Assembly (NCBI RefSeq): GCF_029914245.1
Contig: NZ_JARYZI010000009.1
Span: forward strand, 62,001 to 126,000
Origin: Fusibacter bizertensis
GTDB taxonomy: Bacteria; Bacillota; Clostridia; Peptostreptococcales; Acidaminobacteraceae
DNA: 64,000 bases
Reading direction: 5' to 3'
The translations under genes and the position numbers were made by a program. Shown here one piece after another: positions 44,674 through 54,537 of the stretch (position 1 is the stretch's first letter; each line of letters opens with the position of its first letter). The notes under the pieces were generated by a model. The model had not been told where the DNA came from, made no database searches, and saw only the letters and a list, made by a program, of their open reading frames with translations.

Positions 44674-44703
44674 TTGTTTTTTTATATTATTCTATGGTAG
44701 AAT
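44674..44703 (+). promoter_or_regulatory. Likely promoter of the M23-bactofilin pair
   Basis: -35 TTGTTT (44674-44679), 18-bp spacer, -10 TAGAAT (44698-44703), 30 bases before the M23 start codon. Confidence 0.45.
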
Positions 44704-44733
44704 ATATTAAGTTTTTATTACAACGGGGGTACT

Positions 44734-45738
44734 ATGGAGAAGTTAAAAAACTACTTTATGAAAAATAAAGTAACCATAATGGTCATTCCGAATGCTGAAA
44801 AATCAATCAAACAATGGAAATTCAACATCGCAATAGCATTTATCATACTCATCGGCTTGATCGTTATAAATATTTCACTTTTATTAAACACCATAACATC
44901 TAAAGTCACTTCAGACAACTTAACTTCTGAGAATTCGCTACTCGAAGAAAATTTGCTGATGACACAAGATAAAATTGAACTATTACAGAATATAAATTCC
45001 AATAAAACAGAAGAAATTAAGGAACTTAAAAATTCGCTTAAAGCTTCCAATGAATTTATGGTCGCGCGTTTAAGTGAAATGGAACAAACACAGGCTTATG
45101 TCACTCAATTGGTGACGCTCTTCAATAAAGAAACTAATTCTGATATAAAAGCACCAATTAGTAGATCGTTCAACAGGGCCACCGATACGGCTCAAGAACA
45201 AAGTGCTGAGTTAAGTGCAGATGAAGTACTTTTATCTGACATCAATGCATTAATTACCAATGATGAGATTTCTGTTATTATAGCTGAACAGACACAAGCT
45301 TACAATGACTTAACTGAGAAACTTGAAAAACAATTAAGTTATTTAGTAGCTAGACCAGATTTTTATCCAACAAAAGGTACTTACAGTTCACCATTTGGTT
45401 ATCGGAAAGATCCTATTACCGGTAAGACAACCAAACATAATGGTATAGATATCAGCAACAAAGTTGGCACTGCTATATATGCCGCTGGCTCAGGTGTAGT
45501 TACTTTTGCTGGATATGATGGCAATTTTGGAAATGTAATGATTATTGATCATGGATATGGTTATGAGTCTGTATATGCGCATTGTAAAACGCTTTTGTTT
45601 AGCCCTGGGGATTCTGTGGATAAAGGGACTCAAGTTGCTTTAATGGGCAATTCAGGTCGAACAACTGGACCACATCTTCATTTTGAGATAAGATATAATG
45701 GAACACCAATAAACCCATTAAAACTACTTGATCAATAA
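44734..45738 (+). CDS. M23-family (LytM-type) peptidoglycan endopeptidase
   Basis: 334 residues. One membrane segment (about 28-50), a coiled-coil region (about 60-115), then the LytM domain at about 205-334 with zinc ligands in H-N-G-I-D (HxxxD) and G-P-H-L-H-F (HxH). It should cut peptide cross-links of the cell wall outside the membrane. The bactofilin gene follows at 48 bases. Bactofilins position M23 enzymes in several bacteria, so the pair likely works in cell shape or division-site remodelling. Confidence 0.92.
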   Translation: MEKLKNYFMKNKVTIMVIPNAEKSIKQWKFNIAIAFIILIGLIVINISLLLNTITSKVTSDNLTSENSLLEENLLMTQDKIELLQNINSNKTEEIKELKNSLKASNEFMVARLSEMEQTQAYVTQLVTLFNKETNSDIKAPISRSFNRATDTAQEQSAELSADEVLLSDINALITNDEISVIIAEQTQAYNDLTEKLEKQLSYLVARPDFYPTKGTYSSPFGYRKDPITGKTTKHNGIDISNKVGTAIYAAGSGVVTFAGYDGNFGNVMIIDHGYGYESVYAHCKTLLFSPGDSVDKGTQVALMGNSGRTTGPHLHFEIRYNGTPINPLKLLDQ

Positions 45739-45786
45739 TTTTTATAATTACTTACCACTCTATCAAAAGTCAAATAGGAGGAACGA

Positions 45787-46287
45787 ATGTTTCAAAAAAA
45801 AGAAGCAGAATCAAATTTTGATGTGATCATCGGACCAAGCTCTATTATCAAAGGTGATATAGAAAGTGAAGGCAGTATTCGAATTGATGGTAGAATCATT
45901 GGCAATATAACATCACTTGGCAATATCATCATCAGTGAAAATGCATTTGTCAAAGGTGACATAAAAAGTTTCAATGCTGACATATACGGTAAATGTGAAG
46001 GTAATGTTCATGTAAAAGGAAAAATTAACATTCATCAAAATTCTTCTCTCATGGGAGATATAATTGCTAAAAGCTTCAATACGAAAGAAGGCTCAATGTT
46101 TAAAGGTAATTGTATCGTTGATCCAAATGAGGAATTAGTGATTACAGTTGACGCATTAAACGAAACTACTGACGCTAATTTAGTTGATTTTGTAAAATCG
46201 AGTAACAATAAACAAAACAAAGACAAAGACAAAGATCAAAACAATACGCCTGAAAATGCTAAAGATCTTGAGAATAAAAAAGCTTAA
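45787..46287 (+). CDS. Bactofilin (polymer-forming cytoskeletal protein)
   Basis: 166 residues. A central right-handed beta-helix with regular turns (I-K-G-D-I-E-S-E-G-S-I-R-I-D-G-R-I-I-G-N-I, then similar repeats at about 20-115) is the DUF583/bactofilin core. The C-terminal tail is charged and disordered (K-D-K-D-K-D-Q-N). It polymerises without nucleotide into filaments at the membrane and probably guides the upstream M23 peptidase. AGGAGG precedes the ATG. Confidence 0.93.
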   Translation: MFQKKEAESNFDVIIGPSSIIKGDIESEGSIRIDGRIIGNITSLGNIIISENAFVKGDIKSFNADIYGKCEGNVHVKGKINIHQNSSLMGDIIAKSFNTKEGSMFKGNCIVDPNEELVITVDALNETTDANLVDFVKSSNNKQNKDKDKDQNNTPENAKDLENKKA

Positions 46288-46315
46288 GTTTCAGGGATTA
46301 AATAATTAAATTTAA

Positions 46316-46360
46316 AGGGATTGTTTCAAGATGATATATAGTCATTCTGAAACAATCCCT
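46316..46360. terminator. Shared terminator between bactofilin and ltaS
   Basis: A 13-bp perfect stem (46316-46328 with 46348-46360) between convergent genes, with A/T-rich flanks on both sides. Confidence 0.8.
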
Positions 46361-46383
46361 ATTTATTTAACCAATTTTTCTTT

Positions 46384-48234
46384 TTATTCCAGTTCATAAA
46401 CACTATCTTTATTTTGTAGCTCGTTTACAATATCGAGTACAGAATCCGTCTCAGTCACTTTTTTACTTAAGTTAATCGCTTTTATAGCACGCTCGTATTC
46501 ATCACGACACTGTTCAATATCAATTGGCTCATGTGTATCTCTATCATAAGCTATTGAATTTTCAAAAACACCATCTCTAGAAATTTGAAAAACTTTTTCA
46601 TCATCAATAAAAGAACCTTTTTCCATAAATGTTTGCGCTGCTACAAAACCACTTTCTGAATTAAGTAAATCTCTACCAAAAGTTAAATATTCATTTTTTA
46701 TACCTAAAATATTCATCAAAGTTGGTAGGAGATCTATCTGTCCTCCTGTGATTGTCTTCGTTTCTTTAAGTCCCGATCCCGGAATATGAACAATCAAAGG
46801 AATATTAAACATCTCCTCATAGGTATATGGCTCACCTAAGAAGTTCTCCATTCTTTCTAGTGCTAAATCATCTTCCATGCCAACAGCATAATGATCACCA
46901 TAAAGTACAATGATAGAATCTTCATATAGACCTTCTGTTTTTAAATCTTCGATAAATTTACCCAGCGCATCATCAAAATAATGCACTGATTGGATATAAT
47001 GTCCAAAGAAGTTTTCATCTTCCTCATCTAAAGTAATCCATTTCTTATCTTCTGGTAAGTCAAAAGGTTTATGTGATGACAAAGTTACCAGAAAATTGAA
47101 ATTTTTACCTTCTTTTGCTTTAAGCATAGGTATGGTTTGTTCAAAGAAATCATGGTCATCTAAACCGAAGCCGATCTTTTCTCCCATCACATAGTCCGTA
47201 TCAAAGTGGCTATCTTCAAATCCGATTTGCGGATAAATGTTAACTCTGTTCCAAAAACTCGCTTCAAATCCATGATAAGACGAAGCCGTGTATCCGTGAT
47301 CACGCATAATCCAAGGAAGCCCGAAAAAGCTATTTTTCTCATACACATTATATGTGTTGCCAGATGTAATGGCATATAGTGAATTCAACGAAGTAAACTC
47401 AGCGTCTGAAGTATTCCCCTTACCTATCATTTGATAGTAATTGCTAAAATACAAAGAATCTTGGTTGATGATTTTGTTGAGATTCGGTGTGATTTCTTGA
47501 CCGTTATAAAATGCATTAACCATAGCATTTTGTAAAGATTCGATCTGAATAACAATCACATTTTTTTTGTCTTTAGCAATACCAAAATAATCACCATAAG
47601 TACTCTCTCTATGCAGTTGCCTCATATCATCTATTAACTGATTGTGTATTTCACTCGTCATAACATTGTTTTCAGGGTCAAGTGAGATAAGATCATATAC
47701 ATGGTAATTAAAAAATTCATATTTTTTAATCCCCGTCCACACAGAAGTAAATGAAATGCTGAGTATAATTGTTGGTAAAATAATCAAAGTGAGAATAAAA
47801 GATAATTTGTGATTAAATAATTGCAAAGTGCCCTTAGATTTGGTAATCATGATAAAAGCGATAATATCAACAAATAAAAGTAAGTCAGTAACTTTTACGA
47901 TTGACAATATAATCGATGTAACAGAACCAACAAATGTCGCCTGATTCATAAGTTTTACAGATAAAAAATCATTGAAATATCTATAATACAATAGGTCACC
48001 AAACATAATGAATGTAATCAATATGCTGACTCCAATATACCCTCTTCTTACTTTGTATAGCAACGTCAGCAACAAAACAAGAACTGAAACTGTTACTATG
48101 CAATATTTGATTTTATCAAGTGGCATACCAGTAGAAAAGTTAAAGTACATTACTTTAATTATATAAGTAAAAATCAATATTAAGGCATATTTAGTGTATT
48201 CGTTTTTGAGTTTAAATTTATGAAACTGTTTCAT
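46384..48234 (-). CDS. ltaS: LtaS-like lipoteichoic acid synthase (sulfatase fold)
   Basis: 616 residues. Five membrane segments in the first 190 residues, then an extracellular sulfatase/phosphatase domain. The catalytic Thr is in G-N-T-S-D-A-E-F at about 272-279, with metal ligands in I-Q-I-E-S (about 230) and Y-G-D-H-Y (about 435). The family polymerises glycerol phosphate taken from phosphatidylglycerol onto a glycolipid anchor. GGAGGTATGTC precedes the ATG. LtaS paralogues differ in whether they start or extend the chain; this is not decidable here. Confidence 0.9.
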   Translation of the reverse strand: MKQFHKFKLKNEYTKYALILIFTYIIKVMYFNFSTGMPLDKIKYCIVTVSVLVLLLTLLYKVRRGYIGVSILITFIMFGDLLYYRYFNDFLSVKLMNQATFVGSVTSIILSIVKVTDLLLFVDIIAFIMITKSKGTLQLFNHKLSFILTLIILPTIILSISFTSVWTGIKKYEFFNYHVYDLISLDPENNVMTSEIHNQLIDDMRQLHRESTYGDYFGIAKDKKNVIVIQIESLQNAMVNAFYNGQEITPNLNKIINQDSLYFSNYYQMIGKGNTSDAEFTSLNSLYAITSGNTYNVYEKNSFFGLPWIMRDHGYTASSYHGFEASFWNRVNIYPQIGFEDSHFDTDYVMGEKIGFGLDDHDFFEQTIPMLKAKEGKNFNFLVTLSSHKPFDLPEDKKWITLDEEDENFFGHYIQSVHYFDDALGKFIEDLKTEGLYEDSIIVLYGDHYAVGMEDDLALERMENFLGEPYTYEEMFNIPLIVHIPGSGLKETKTITGGQIDLLPTLMNILGIKNEYLTFGRDLLNSESGFVAAQTFMEKGSFIDDEKVFQISRDGVFENSIAYDRDTHEPIDIEQCRDEYERAIKAINLSKKVTETDSVLDIVNELQNKDSVYELE

Positions 48235-48393
48235 GACATACCTCCATAAAGTAAATTATATTCTTACACATCAAAGAATACAATAACATAAATTTAACAT
48301 TAACTTCACAATTCAATGACATTAATCTTACGAACTTATTAATTGAAATCTTCTGTAACTTTTTCAATGCTTAATTATGACATATCTATATAC

Positions 48394-48608
48394 AGAAAAA
48401 AGCCACGCCAGGCGTGACTTAAATATCATTAAATGGTGATCCAGAATGCCGTCACCCCAAAAATCTCACACCACACCTTCACTAGGTGGGTGGACTATCT
48501 ATTGTTTCTGACTTCTACTTAAAGCAGCTTGTCATACACAGCAGAACACGTTCTCCCTATAAATAATCAGTGGTAAAATTTAAAAAGATGACCAACATTC
48601 CAGATGAT
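48394..48608 (-). ncRNA. Structured non-coding RNA gene (raiA- or 6S-like candidate)
   Basis: About 215 bases with no reading frame of note but a full gene layout: a consensus promoter (48615-48643) and a strong terminator (48396-48420). The 5' end (48587-48601) pairs with 48443-48458 over 14 base pairs with one bulged G, closing the molecule. Inside are a 9-bp hairpin (48484-48492 with 48469-48478) and a UGAC-CUGCU-UUA-AGUAG-GUCA stem-loop. SRP RNA, RNase P RNA and tmRNA signatures are absent. From memory the layout recalls the clostridial raiA RNA and less so 6S RNA; neither is confirmed. It lies just after the RluD-type gene, on the same strand. Confidence 0.65.
48396..48420 (-). terminator. 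Terminator of the non-coding RNA gene
   Basis: A GC-rich stem (48400-48409 with 48411-48420, one G-U pair; the inner pairs open as a short loop), followed by a run of six T on the minus strand. Confidence 0.85.
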
Positions 48609-48614
48609 AGGTTT

Positions 48615-48643
48615 ATTATACACTTTTAACCTTAAAATATCAA
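48615..48643 (-). promoter_or_regulatory. Consensus sigma-A promoter of the non-coding RNA
   Basis: -35 TTGATA (48638-48643), exactly 17 bp, -10 TATAAT (48615-48620). It lies in the gap downstream of the RluD-type gene, with no protein gene to serve before the terminator. Confidence 0.8.
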
Positions 48644-48669
48644 TGGCAACTGGTGTTTTAGAGTCTAAT

Positions 48670-49575
48670 TTATCCTCTTAGTCTTTTCAAAACAGACTCT
48701 ATGTCAGCAGGAATTTTACACCTTACAGAAGTTTTTTCCATTTCCCTAGGTGATTTAAAACTCATCTCATAACAATGAAGTGCTTGTCGATCAATCCACT
48801 CACTTGGCTTGCCATAAAGGCTATCTCCAACAATTGAGTGTCCTATATGTGAAAAGTGAACTCTAATTTGATGCGTTCTACCGGTTTCAAGTTCAATTTT
48901 AATGAATGTATGATTTTCAAACTTTTCGACAACTTCATAATGTGTAACAGATTGTAGACCACTTTCAATTACAATTCGTTTTATATCCAATTCTGCTTCT
49001 CTATCTATTGGCAAGTCAATCGTTCCAGAATCATCTTTTAGAACACCTTCAACAATAGCATAATAGTGTTTACCCACTTCATCTGCTTGCATTTGTTCTG
49101 AAATAATTTGCTGTGCATAAGCATTTTTGGCGATTAACACGATACCTGAAGTATCACGGTCAAGTCTATTGATAAATCTGATTTTATAATTTTGTTTTTG
49201 CTGATATTGATGATATGAGAGTGCATTAGCTAAAGTCCCTTCAGGATGACCTTTGGTTGGGTGAACAACTAAAAATGGTGGTTTTGATACTGCCATAATA
49301 TCACAATCTTCGTAAAGTACTTCTACATCAATTGGATTTGGTTCAAAAGTGTTTTCATCATGATCCAGCATCATCGTAATGATATCGCCTGTCTCTACAA
49401 TTCGATTTACCGAACCATTCTTATGATTTAAAAATATATTTTTATGATTTTTACATTTTCTAATCAATCTACTAGATATATTCATCGAAGTCGCTAGTAC
49501 ATCGATGACTTTAAGCCCCGCATCTTTAGCTTCAACTTGATATTCGAGACGCAAAGACTCTTTATTAATATACAT
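48670..49575 (-). CDS. RluD-family pseudouridine synthase
   Basis: 301 residues: a divergent S4-like RNA-binding start (about 15-75) and the RluA/RluD catalytic domain with the active Asp in I-N-R-L-D-R-D-T-S-G at about 137, plus V-V-H-P-T-K-G and E-T-G-R-T-H-Q-I-R-V. It isomerises uridines in rRNA or tRNA; the target site cannot be read. AGGAAGG precedes the ATG. It follows the unknown 195-residue gene by 22 bases. Confidence 0.9.
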   Translation of the reverse strand: MYINKESLRLEYQVEAKDAGLKVIDVLATSMNISSRLIRKCKNHKNIFLNHKNGSVNRIVETGDIITMMLDHDENTFEPNPIDVEVLYEDCDIMAVSKPPFLVVHPTKGHPEGTLANALSYHQYQQKQNYKIRFINRLDRDTSGIVLIAKNAYAQQIISEQMQADEVGKHYYAIVEGVLKDDSGTIDLPIDREAELDIKRIVIESGLQSVTHYEVVEKFENHTFIKIELETGRTHQIRVHFSHIGHSIVGDSLYGKPSEWIDRQALHCYEMSFKSPREMEKTSVRCKIPADIESVLKRLRG

Positions 49576-49597
49576 ATATATCCTTCCTATTTCACAT

Positions 49598-50185
49598 CTA
49601 AAAGTTGTATCTTAAAAGCAATATCGTTTGAGTTTCTAATTCTTTCAACAATATATAGTGTCTATATTTTTTCTCAGCAATTCCTCTAACTTTTTTAATA
49701 TCCATATCGTTACTGAACTCTACGATATCAACAGATGATTTTTTCCAACCACATTTCAGTAAAACAGCGATCCCCTCTTTAGAAGCTAACTCTATCGGCA
49801 GAGAACCGTATACATTTCCATATATAATCTCATGTGCTTGCCAAAAATCATTATGTGCCTCCATAACACCAGATTCGTTTAACTCTTCAGTGCGCTCTTT
49901 TGAAAAAAATTCAATCTCATTACCTTCATAGATGTTTTGAAAATACATGGGTTTATATAAAAATTCCAATGTATTTATGGTTTTGTATCCTTTGTTTTTT
50001 TCTTGAACTGGCTGGATGACAATATCCGCTTCATTAACATGTATGCTCCAATAGTCATTTTTAATTTGAGTAGCAATATTCTTGATCATACGGACATACA
50101 TATCAACTTCTTCTGGATCTTCCTTATATAGCGAATCACTTAGTCGATTTACTGCTTCTTTTAGATCATCAATTTGGTAACTCAT
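49598..50185 (-). CDS. Conserved-looking protein of unknown function
   Basis: 195 residues, acidic and soluble, without signal or membrane parts. Its stop is followed at 22 bases by the RluD-type gene, and its ATG overlaps the end of the threonine aldolase gene by four bases, so it is translated as part of this unit. GGGGGAAC precedes the ATG. I see no known motif; predicted content is mixed helix and strand. No function assigned. Confidence 0.75.
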   Translation of the reverse strand: MSYQIDDLKEAVNRLSDSLYKEDPEEVDMYVRMIKNIATQIKNDYWSIHVNEADIVIQPVQEKNKGYKTINTLEFLYKPMYFQNIYEGNEIEFFSKERTEELNESGVMEAHNDFWQAHEIIYGNVYGSLPIELASKEGIAVLLKCGWKKSSVDIVEFSNDMDIKKVRGIAEKKYRHYILLKELETQTILLLRYNF

Positions 50186-51210
50186 TGTTCCCCCATTATA
50201 TTTTTAATATTTTTAACGAGAAGATCAACAGACGCCTTTGGAGTCCAGTAGTTAGTTACAAACCTAAATTCACCATCTTCAGAACCATTAATCTTGATTC
50301 CCGAATTTAACAAGCGACTCACAAAGTCCTCTTCACTTATTTTTAGTCTTATATGACAAAATACCATATTGATATCAAGTCTATCCTCAAGTACATGAAC
50401 ACCCTCAATTTCATTTAATTTTTCTGCTAAATATTGAGCTAGCTCATGATCTTCTTGAAGTCGCATAACCATATGATCAACTGCAACTAAACCGGCTGCT
50501 GCTAAAAATCCAGCTTGTCTTAGACCACCGCCCATTAACTTTCTATTTTTTCTCGCTTTCTCAATAAACGCTTTGCTTCCTACCAACATAGAACCTACAG
50601 GCGCACATAAACCTTTACTCAAACAAAACATAATAGAATCGGCATACTCAGCTAGTTCTGAAGCTTCTACCCCTAACACATGTGCTGCATTAAAAAGTCT
50701 TGCACCATCCAAATGAACAGGTATAGCATGTTCTTTCGCAATTTTATATATAGTTTTCATTTCACTCAACTTTATAACTGAACCTGATGAGTGTGCATTT
50801 TCAATACAAATAAGTCCTGTATCAGGATAATGAATATCCTCTGTCCTAATTAATCTCTCAACATCTTTTGCAGTCATAGATCCATTAATCGTAGGGACTT
50901 GTCTAAGTTGTACACCTGCAATGACTGCAGCTGCTCCAACTTCATGCATCATTATATGACAAGCATCTCCAAGTATGACTTCATCTCCACGTTTAGTGTG
51001 CGTCAGAATTGCCAATTGATTCCCAAAAGTCCCACTAGGTACAAAGAGTGCAGCTTCTTTTCCTAGTAAATTAGCGCTTCTCTCTTCTAATGCTTTTACA
51101 GTTGGGTCATCACCATACACATCATCTCCAACTTCCGCCTCAAACATGGCACGTCTCATTTCATCAGTTGGCAAAGTAACAGTATCACTTCTAAAATCAA
51201 AATATTGCAT
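50182..51210 (-). CDS. ltaE: Low-specificity L-threonine aldolase
   Basis: 342 residues, PLP enzyme of the beta-eliminating lyase family. Motifs: [12 protein letters not shown] at the start, [16 protein letters not shown], and the PLP Lys in [12 protein letters not shown] at about 205. It splits threonine or allo-threonine to glycine and acetaldehyde. I chose the ATG at 51210 with AAGGTGAAG before it over one 15 bases upstream. It overlaps the next gene by four bases. Confidence 0.9.
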   Translation of the reverse strand: MQYFDFRSDTVTLPTDEMRRAMFEAEVGDDVYGDDPTVKALEERSANLLGKEAALFVPSGTFGNQLAILTHTKRGDEVILGDACHIMMHEVGAAAVIAGVQLRQVPTINGSMTAKDVERLIRTEDIHYPDTGLICIENAHSSGSVIKLSEMKTIYKIAKEHAIPVHLDGARLFNAAHVLGVEASELAEYADSIMFCLSKGLCAPVGSMLVGSKAFIEKARKNRKLMGGGLRQAGFLAAAGLVAVDHMVMRLQEDHELAQYLAEKLNEIEGVHVLEDRLDINMVFCHIRLKISEEDFVSRLLNSGIKINGSEDGEFRFVTNYWTPKASVDLLVKNIKNIMGEQ

Positions 51211-51306
51211 AATCTTCACCTTCATATCATTATTTTGTACCTTTTGGGTTATAATATAATTATAGCATAGGGTTCTAATTAAAAAAATACTTTAGGAGGT
51301 CAAGAA

Positions 51307-52383
51307 ATGAACGTATTTGTATCCAAAGTCTCTTTCGTCGTTCTAATTTTAGCTTTGATCATACTAAGTCTTTGGTTGAGCGTAAGGGCCTTCTTCATTA
51401 TTATCCCCTTTATCATCTCATATCTGCTCTCAAAACCTTTGACCAAGTTAACTAGGTGGCTACATAGAAAACTACACATTCCTTTTGGGATTATTACTAT
51501 GTTTGTAGTATTACTATTTGTGACTGCCTTTATCACTGGCGTTTCATTTATTGTTTATAAGTTTGCAATTTCGTTAAGCGGTTTTTCAGATTACCTTTCA
51601 TTAACGCTTGATAAAATTCAAAATTTCACCACAAACATTCAAGGCATAAAAATCGAATTGCCTTGGCTTGATGCGCCACTTAAAATCAATGATATGGTGC
51701 TTCAAGTTTATAACTTGATTTTTCAATCAATTTCAAACCTAACAAACTCTGCTGTTGATACATTACTAAGTATTATTAAAACGATTCCACTTATCATGTT
51801 TTTTTTCTTTTTCCTATTTATATCTTTGTATTTTTTTATCAAAGATCAAGACAGAGTTAAAGCAACTTTCGAATCTGGATACAAAAAATTGACTTCACCA
51901 TTTATACAACTTTTTTTTAGAAAGACTAAAGATGTTTTTGTTAATTATTTCAAAGCGCAACTAATACTTGTTAGCATAACATTTATTATTTCACTTATCG
52001 CTTTAACGATTCTGAAGGTTCCTTTTTCACCACTTGTTGCATTAGGAATTGCCTTTGTTGATTTAATTCCAATGGTTGGACCCGCATTTGTATATATGCC
52101 TTGGATTGGATTTGCGATTGTATTTTCCGAATATTCAACAGGAATTGGATTATTTGTCGCATATTTAGCAACTACACTTACTCGTCAAATAATTGAACCT
52201 AAAATCGTGAGCAGCAAGATTGGTACACATCCACTCATCACTATCATTTCAATGTATACATGCTATAGGATTTTTGGTGTTTTAGGTTTTGTATTAGGTG
52301 CGATCCTTGTTATGCTCGGTATAATTTCTTGGAACACTTATAAAGAATTGAAGAAAAAAGACGAACATTCAACAAATTTTTGA
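51307..52383 (+). CDS. YtvI-like AI-2E-family membrane protein
   Basis: 358 residues with seven or eight membrane segments and the AI-2E/PerM/YtvI fold (a short double-helix start, a central loop, I-A-F-V-D-L-I-P-M-V-G-P, R-Q-I-I-E-P-K-I-V). The N-terminal half resembles the sporulation protein YtvI, so a role in spore formation is possible but unproven. Other members move small molecules or ions. AGGAGG precedes the ATG; it is divergent from the threonine aldolase unit and has its own terminator. Confidence 0.8.
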   Translation: MNVFVSKVSFVVLILALIILSLWLSVRAFFIIIPFIISYLLSKPLTKLTRWLHRKLHIPFGIITMFVVLLFVTAFITGVSFIVYKFAISLSGFSDYLSLTLDKIQNFTTNIQGIKIELPWLDAPLKINDMVLQVYNLIFQSISNLTNSAVDTLLSIIKTIPLIMFFFFFLFISLYFFIKDQDRVKATFESGYKKLTSPFIQLFFRKTKDVFVNYFKAQLILVSITFIISLIALTILKVPFSPLVALGIAFVDLIPMVGPAFVYMPWIGFAIVFSEYSTGIGLFVAYLATTLTRQIIEPKIVSSKIGTHPLITIISMYTCYRIFGVLGFVLGAILVMLGIISWNTYKELKKKDEHSTNF

Positions 52384-52431
52384 ACTTGTTGTTAATTTAG
52401 TAGAAAGCTGTACGCATATTCAAACACAACA

Positions 52432-52474
52432 AATGTAGAGATTTTATTTTTAAATATAATCTTTACATTTTTTC
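52432..52474 (+). terminator. Terminator after the YtvI-like gene
   Basis: A 12-bp stem with one mismatch (52432-52443 with 52458-52469) followed by a T-run. Its right arm overlaps the -35 of the next promoter. Confidence 0.75.
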
Positions 52475-52489
52475 TTTATGTGCTATAAT
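52462..52489 (+). promoter_or_regulatory. Promoter of the glutamine synthetase gene
   Basis: -35 TTTACA (52462-52467), 16-bp spacer, -10 TATAAT (52484-52489) with an extended TGC before it. Confidence 0.6.
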
Positions 52490-52535
52490 TATTCATTATA
52501 TCGATGTGTGTATACAATATCTCAAGGAGGCCAAA

Positions 52536-54437
52536 ATGTTATACGTCGTTAAACCAGAAGACAAATCACCTGCTCGTCTTGCCGCTTTATTAAAGGAGCA
52601 CCCAGAAGTTCAATTTATTTCTTTACTTGCAGTAGACTTTGGCAATAACCATACGGATGAAAAAATTCCAGTAGGTTTAGTCATTGATGACCTTGAAGAC
52701 TTCTTTAAAAACGGTATTCAGACTGATGGATCTTCAGTTTATTTACCAGAAATTGCATCAATCAACAACGCAAAAGTTGATTTAATTCCTGATCTTGATG
52801 CAAATTGGGTTGTAGATTACAACATGGGACACCCTGTTGAAGGTGATAAGTTATGCGGTTCGTTGATTATACCAGCATTCTTAATCCATGATGGCAAAGA
52901 AGTTTGTTCACGAAGTGTATTAAAAAATGCTGTGGTAAATTTTAAAAACGAAATTATCGATTTATTTACATCAACACCTTCTTTATTAGATGACTATGAT
53001 GGTATCGATAGTGTTGATGATATTGAAGACGTTGTCTTAACAAGTGCTACCGAGCTAGAATTTTGGGTAAAAACACCTGATTCTAAAACTGATATTGAAA
53101 AACTTGCCACTTCACAAAACTTAAAAGAACAGTACTGGAAACGTACTTATGGTCAAGTAAGAACTGCACTTGAAAAGTCACTAAAAGCTTTAGAAGACTA
53201 TGGCTTTGAGCCAGAAATGGGCCATAAAGAAGTTGGTGGTGTTGCATCAAAACTATCAGGCACAAATATTCATACACATGTTATGGAACAACTAGAGATT
53301 GACTGGAAATATGATAAAACACTTTTGTCTGCAGACAAAGAATTACTTGCAAAAGATATAATCAAAGATGTATTTGAATCCAATGGCTTAACAGTTACTT
53401 TCCAAGCAAAGCCACTTGAAGGTGTTGCCGGAAGTGGAGAGCATCACCACATTGGTGCAGCTCTTAAACTTAAAAACGGAAAAATAGTTAACCTATTCTC
53501 TCCTAAAGTATTAACTGATGCTTTTATGACCAAAATCGGTTACGGCGCTTTAATGGGAATTCTTAAAAATTATGAAATAATCAATCCATTTGTTTCTTCA
53601 ACAAATGACAGTTTAAATAGACTCAAACCTGGCTTCGAAGCACCAATCTGTATCGTTTCTTCACTTGGACATTCCCCAGAAATTCCAACTAGAAACAGAA
53701 CTGTACTTATTGGTCTCGTAAGAGATTTAAACAGCAAATACGCTACTCGTTTTGAACTTAGAGCACCAAATCCAAACTCAAACTCATATCTTTTACTTGC
53801 TGCGGTCTGTCAAGCAAGTATTGAAGGAATTAAGGCAGCTTTAAATAGCGGAAAATCTGTTGATGAAATTGCAAAAGCATTTGACAAAGGCTATGGAGAA
53901 AAACACTTCTACCTTGAAGAAAATCGTGTATACCGTTCAGAAGAAGATGTCTTCGAAGATTACTCACCTGAAGAAAGAGATCGTTTGTTTGGAACACCTC
54001 CCAAAACAGTATATGAAAACCTTTTAGCGTTTGATCACAATGCTGATAAAGCTAAAGTTTTACTTGGAAATAACGTTTTTACAGATAAAATCATCGCTTC
54101 ATATAAAGCATACATGCTAAGTGAGTGGTCTATCGAGCTAAAAGATAGAATCATTCAAGACCATGTAAGAACTATCAGAAGACTTGTAAAGCTTCATACC
54201 GATGAAGAAATAACAGATTTAGACATTGTTAATTGGGAAAAAATCAAAACACTCAAACATTATTTAATGAAAGATTCTCTAAACACTAAATCACTTTTCA
54301 CAAGAATCAAAGAAGCAATTCTTGACGAAAACTATTCTCTTGCTTCTTTATTACAAATCGAAATGAATGCTCAAATGTCATTATTAACAAAAATGTACTT
54401 GGATTATCGCCGTAACCTCATCATTATTGCTGAGTAA
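52536..54437 (+). CDS. Long-form glutamine synthetase family protein
   Basis: 633 residues, longer than GSI (about 440-470) and shorter than GSIII (about 700). The catalytic core shows E-L-E-F-W, the H-x-x-x-G-S-G-E-H-H-H-I-G-A glutamate/metal loop at about 300-312, N-R-T-V-L-I-G-L and R-A-P-N-P-N-S-N-S-Y. The C-terminal 200 residues are a helical extension. It would join ammonia and glutamate with ATP. I chose the ATG at 52536 with AAGGAGG before it over one 30 bases upstream. The GSI adenylylation-site Tyr is not evident. Confidence 0.88.
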   Translation: MLYVVKPEDKSPARLAALLKEHPEVQFISLLAVDFGNNHTDEKIPVGLVIDDLEDFFKNGIQTDGSSVYLPEIASINNAKVDLIPDLDANWVVDYNMGHPVEGDKLCGSLIIPAFLIHDGKEVCSRSVLKNAVVNFKNEIIDLFTSTPSLLDDYDGIDSVDDIEDVVLTSATELEFWVKTPDSKTDIEKLATSQNLKEQYWKRTYGQVRTALEKSLKALEDYGFEPEMGHKEVGGVASKLSGTNIHTHVMEQLEIDWKYDKTLLSADKELLAKDIIKDVFESNGLTVTFQAKPLEGVAGSGEHHHIGAALKLKNGKIVNLFSPKVLTDAFMTKIGYGALMGILKNYEIINPFVSSTNDSLNRLKPGFEAPICIVSSLGHSPEIPTRNRTVLIGLVRDLNSKYATRFELRAPNPNSNSYLLLAAVCQASIEGIKAALNSGKSVDEIAKAFDKGYGEKHFYLEENRVYRSEEDVFEDYSPEERDRLFGTPPKTVYENLLAFDHNADKAKVLLGNNVFTDKIIASYKAYMLSEWSIELKDRIIQDHVRTIRRLVKLHTDEEITDLDIVNWEKIKTLKHYLMKDSLNTKSLFTRIKEAILDENYSLASLLQIEMNAQMSLLTKMYLDYRRNLIIIAE

Positions 54438-54475
54438 CATAAAAATCCCATCTCACTCCTATTCTTATTTCAAAG

Positions 54476-54507
54476 AAAAAGGCTCAAGATTAATCTTGAG
54501 CCTTTTT
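54476..54507. terminator. Perfect bidirectional terminator
   Basis: A perfect 16-bp palindrome (54476-54491 with 54492-54507) with A-run before and T-run after, between convergent genes; it serves both. Confidence 0.85.
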
Positions 54508-54537
54508 CCTGTTTATTATAAAGTTTACATCCAATTA

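Noticed and set aside
52384-52535. A riboswitch or leader before the glutamine synthetase gene
   Set aside because: The only hairpin is the upstream gene's terminator; the leader after the promoter is too short for a riboswitch.
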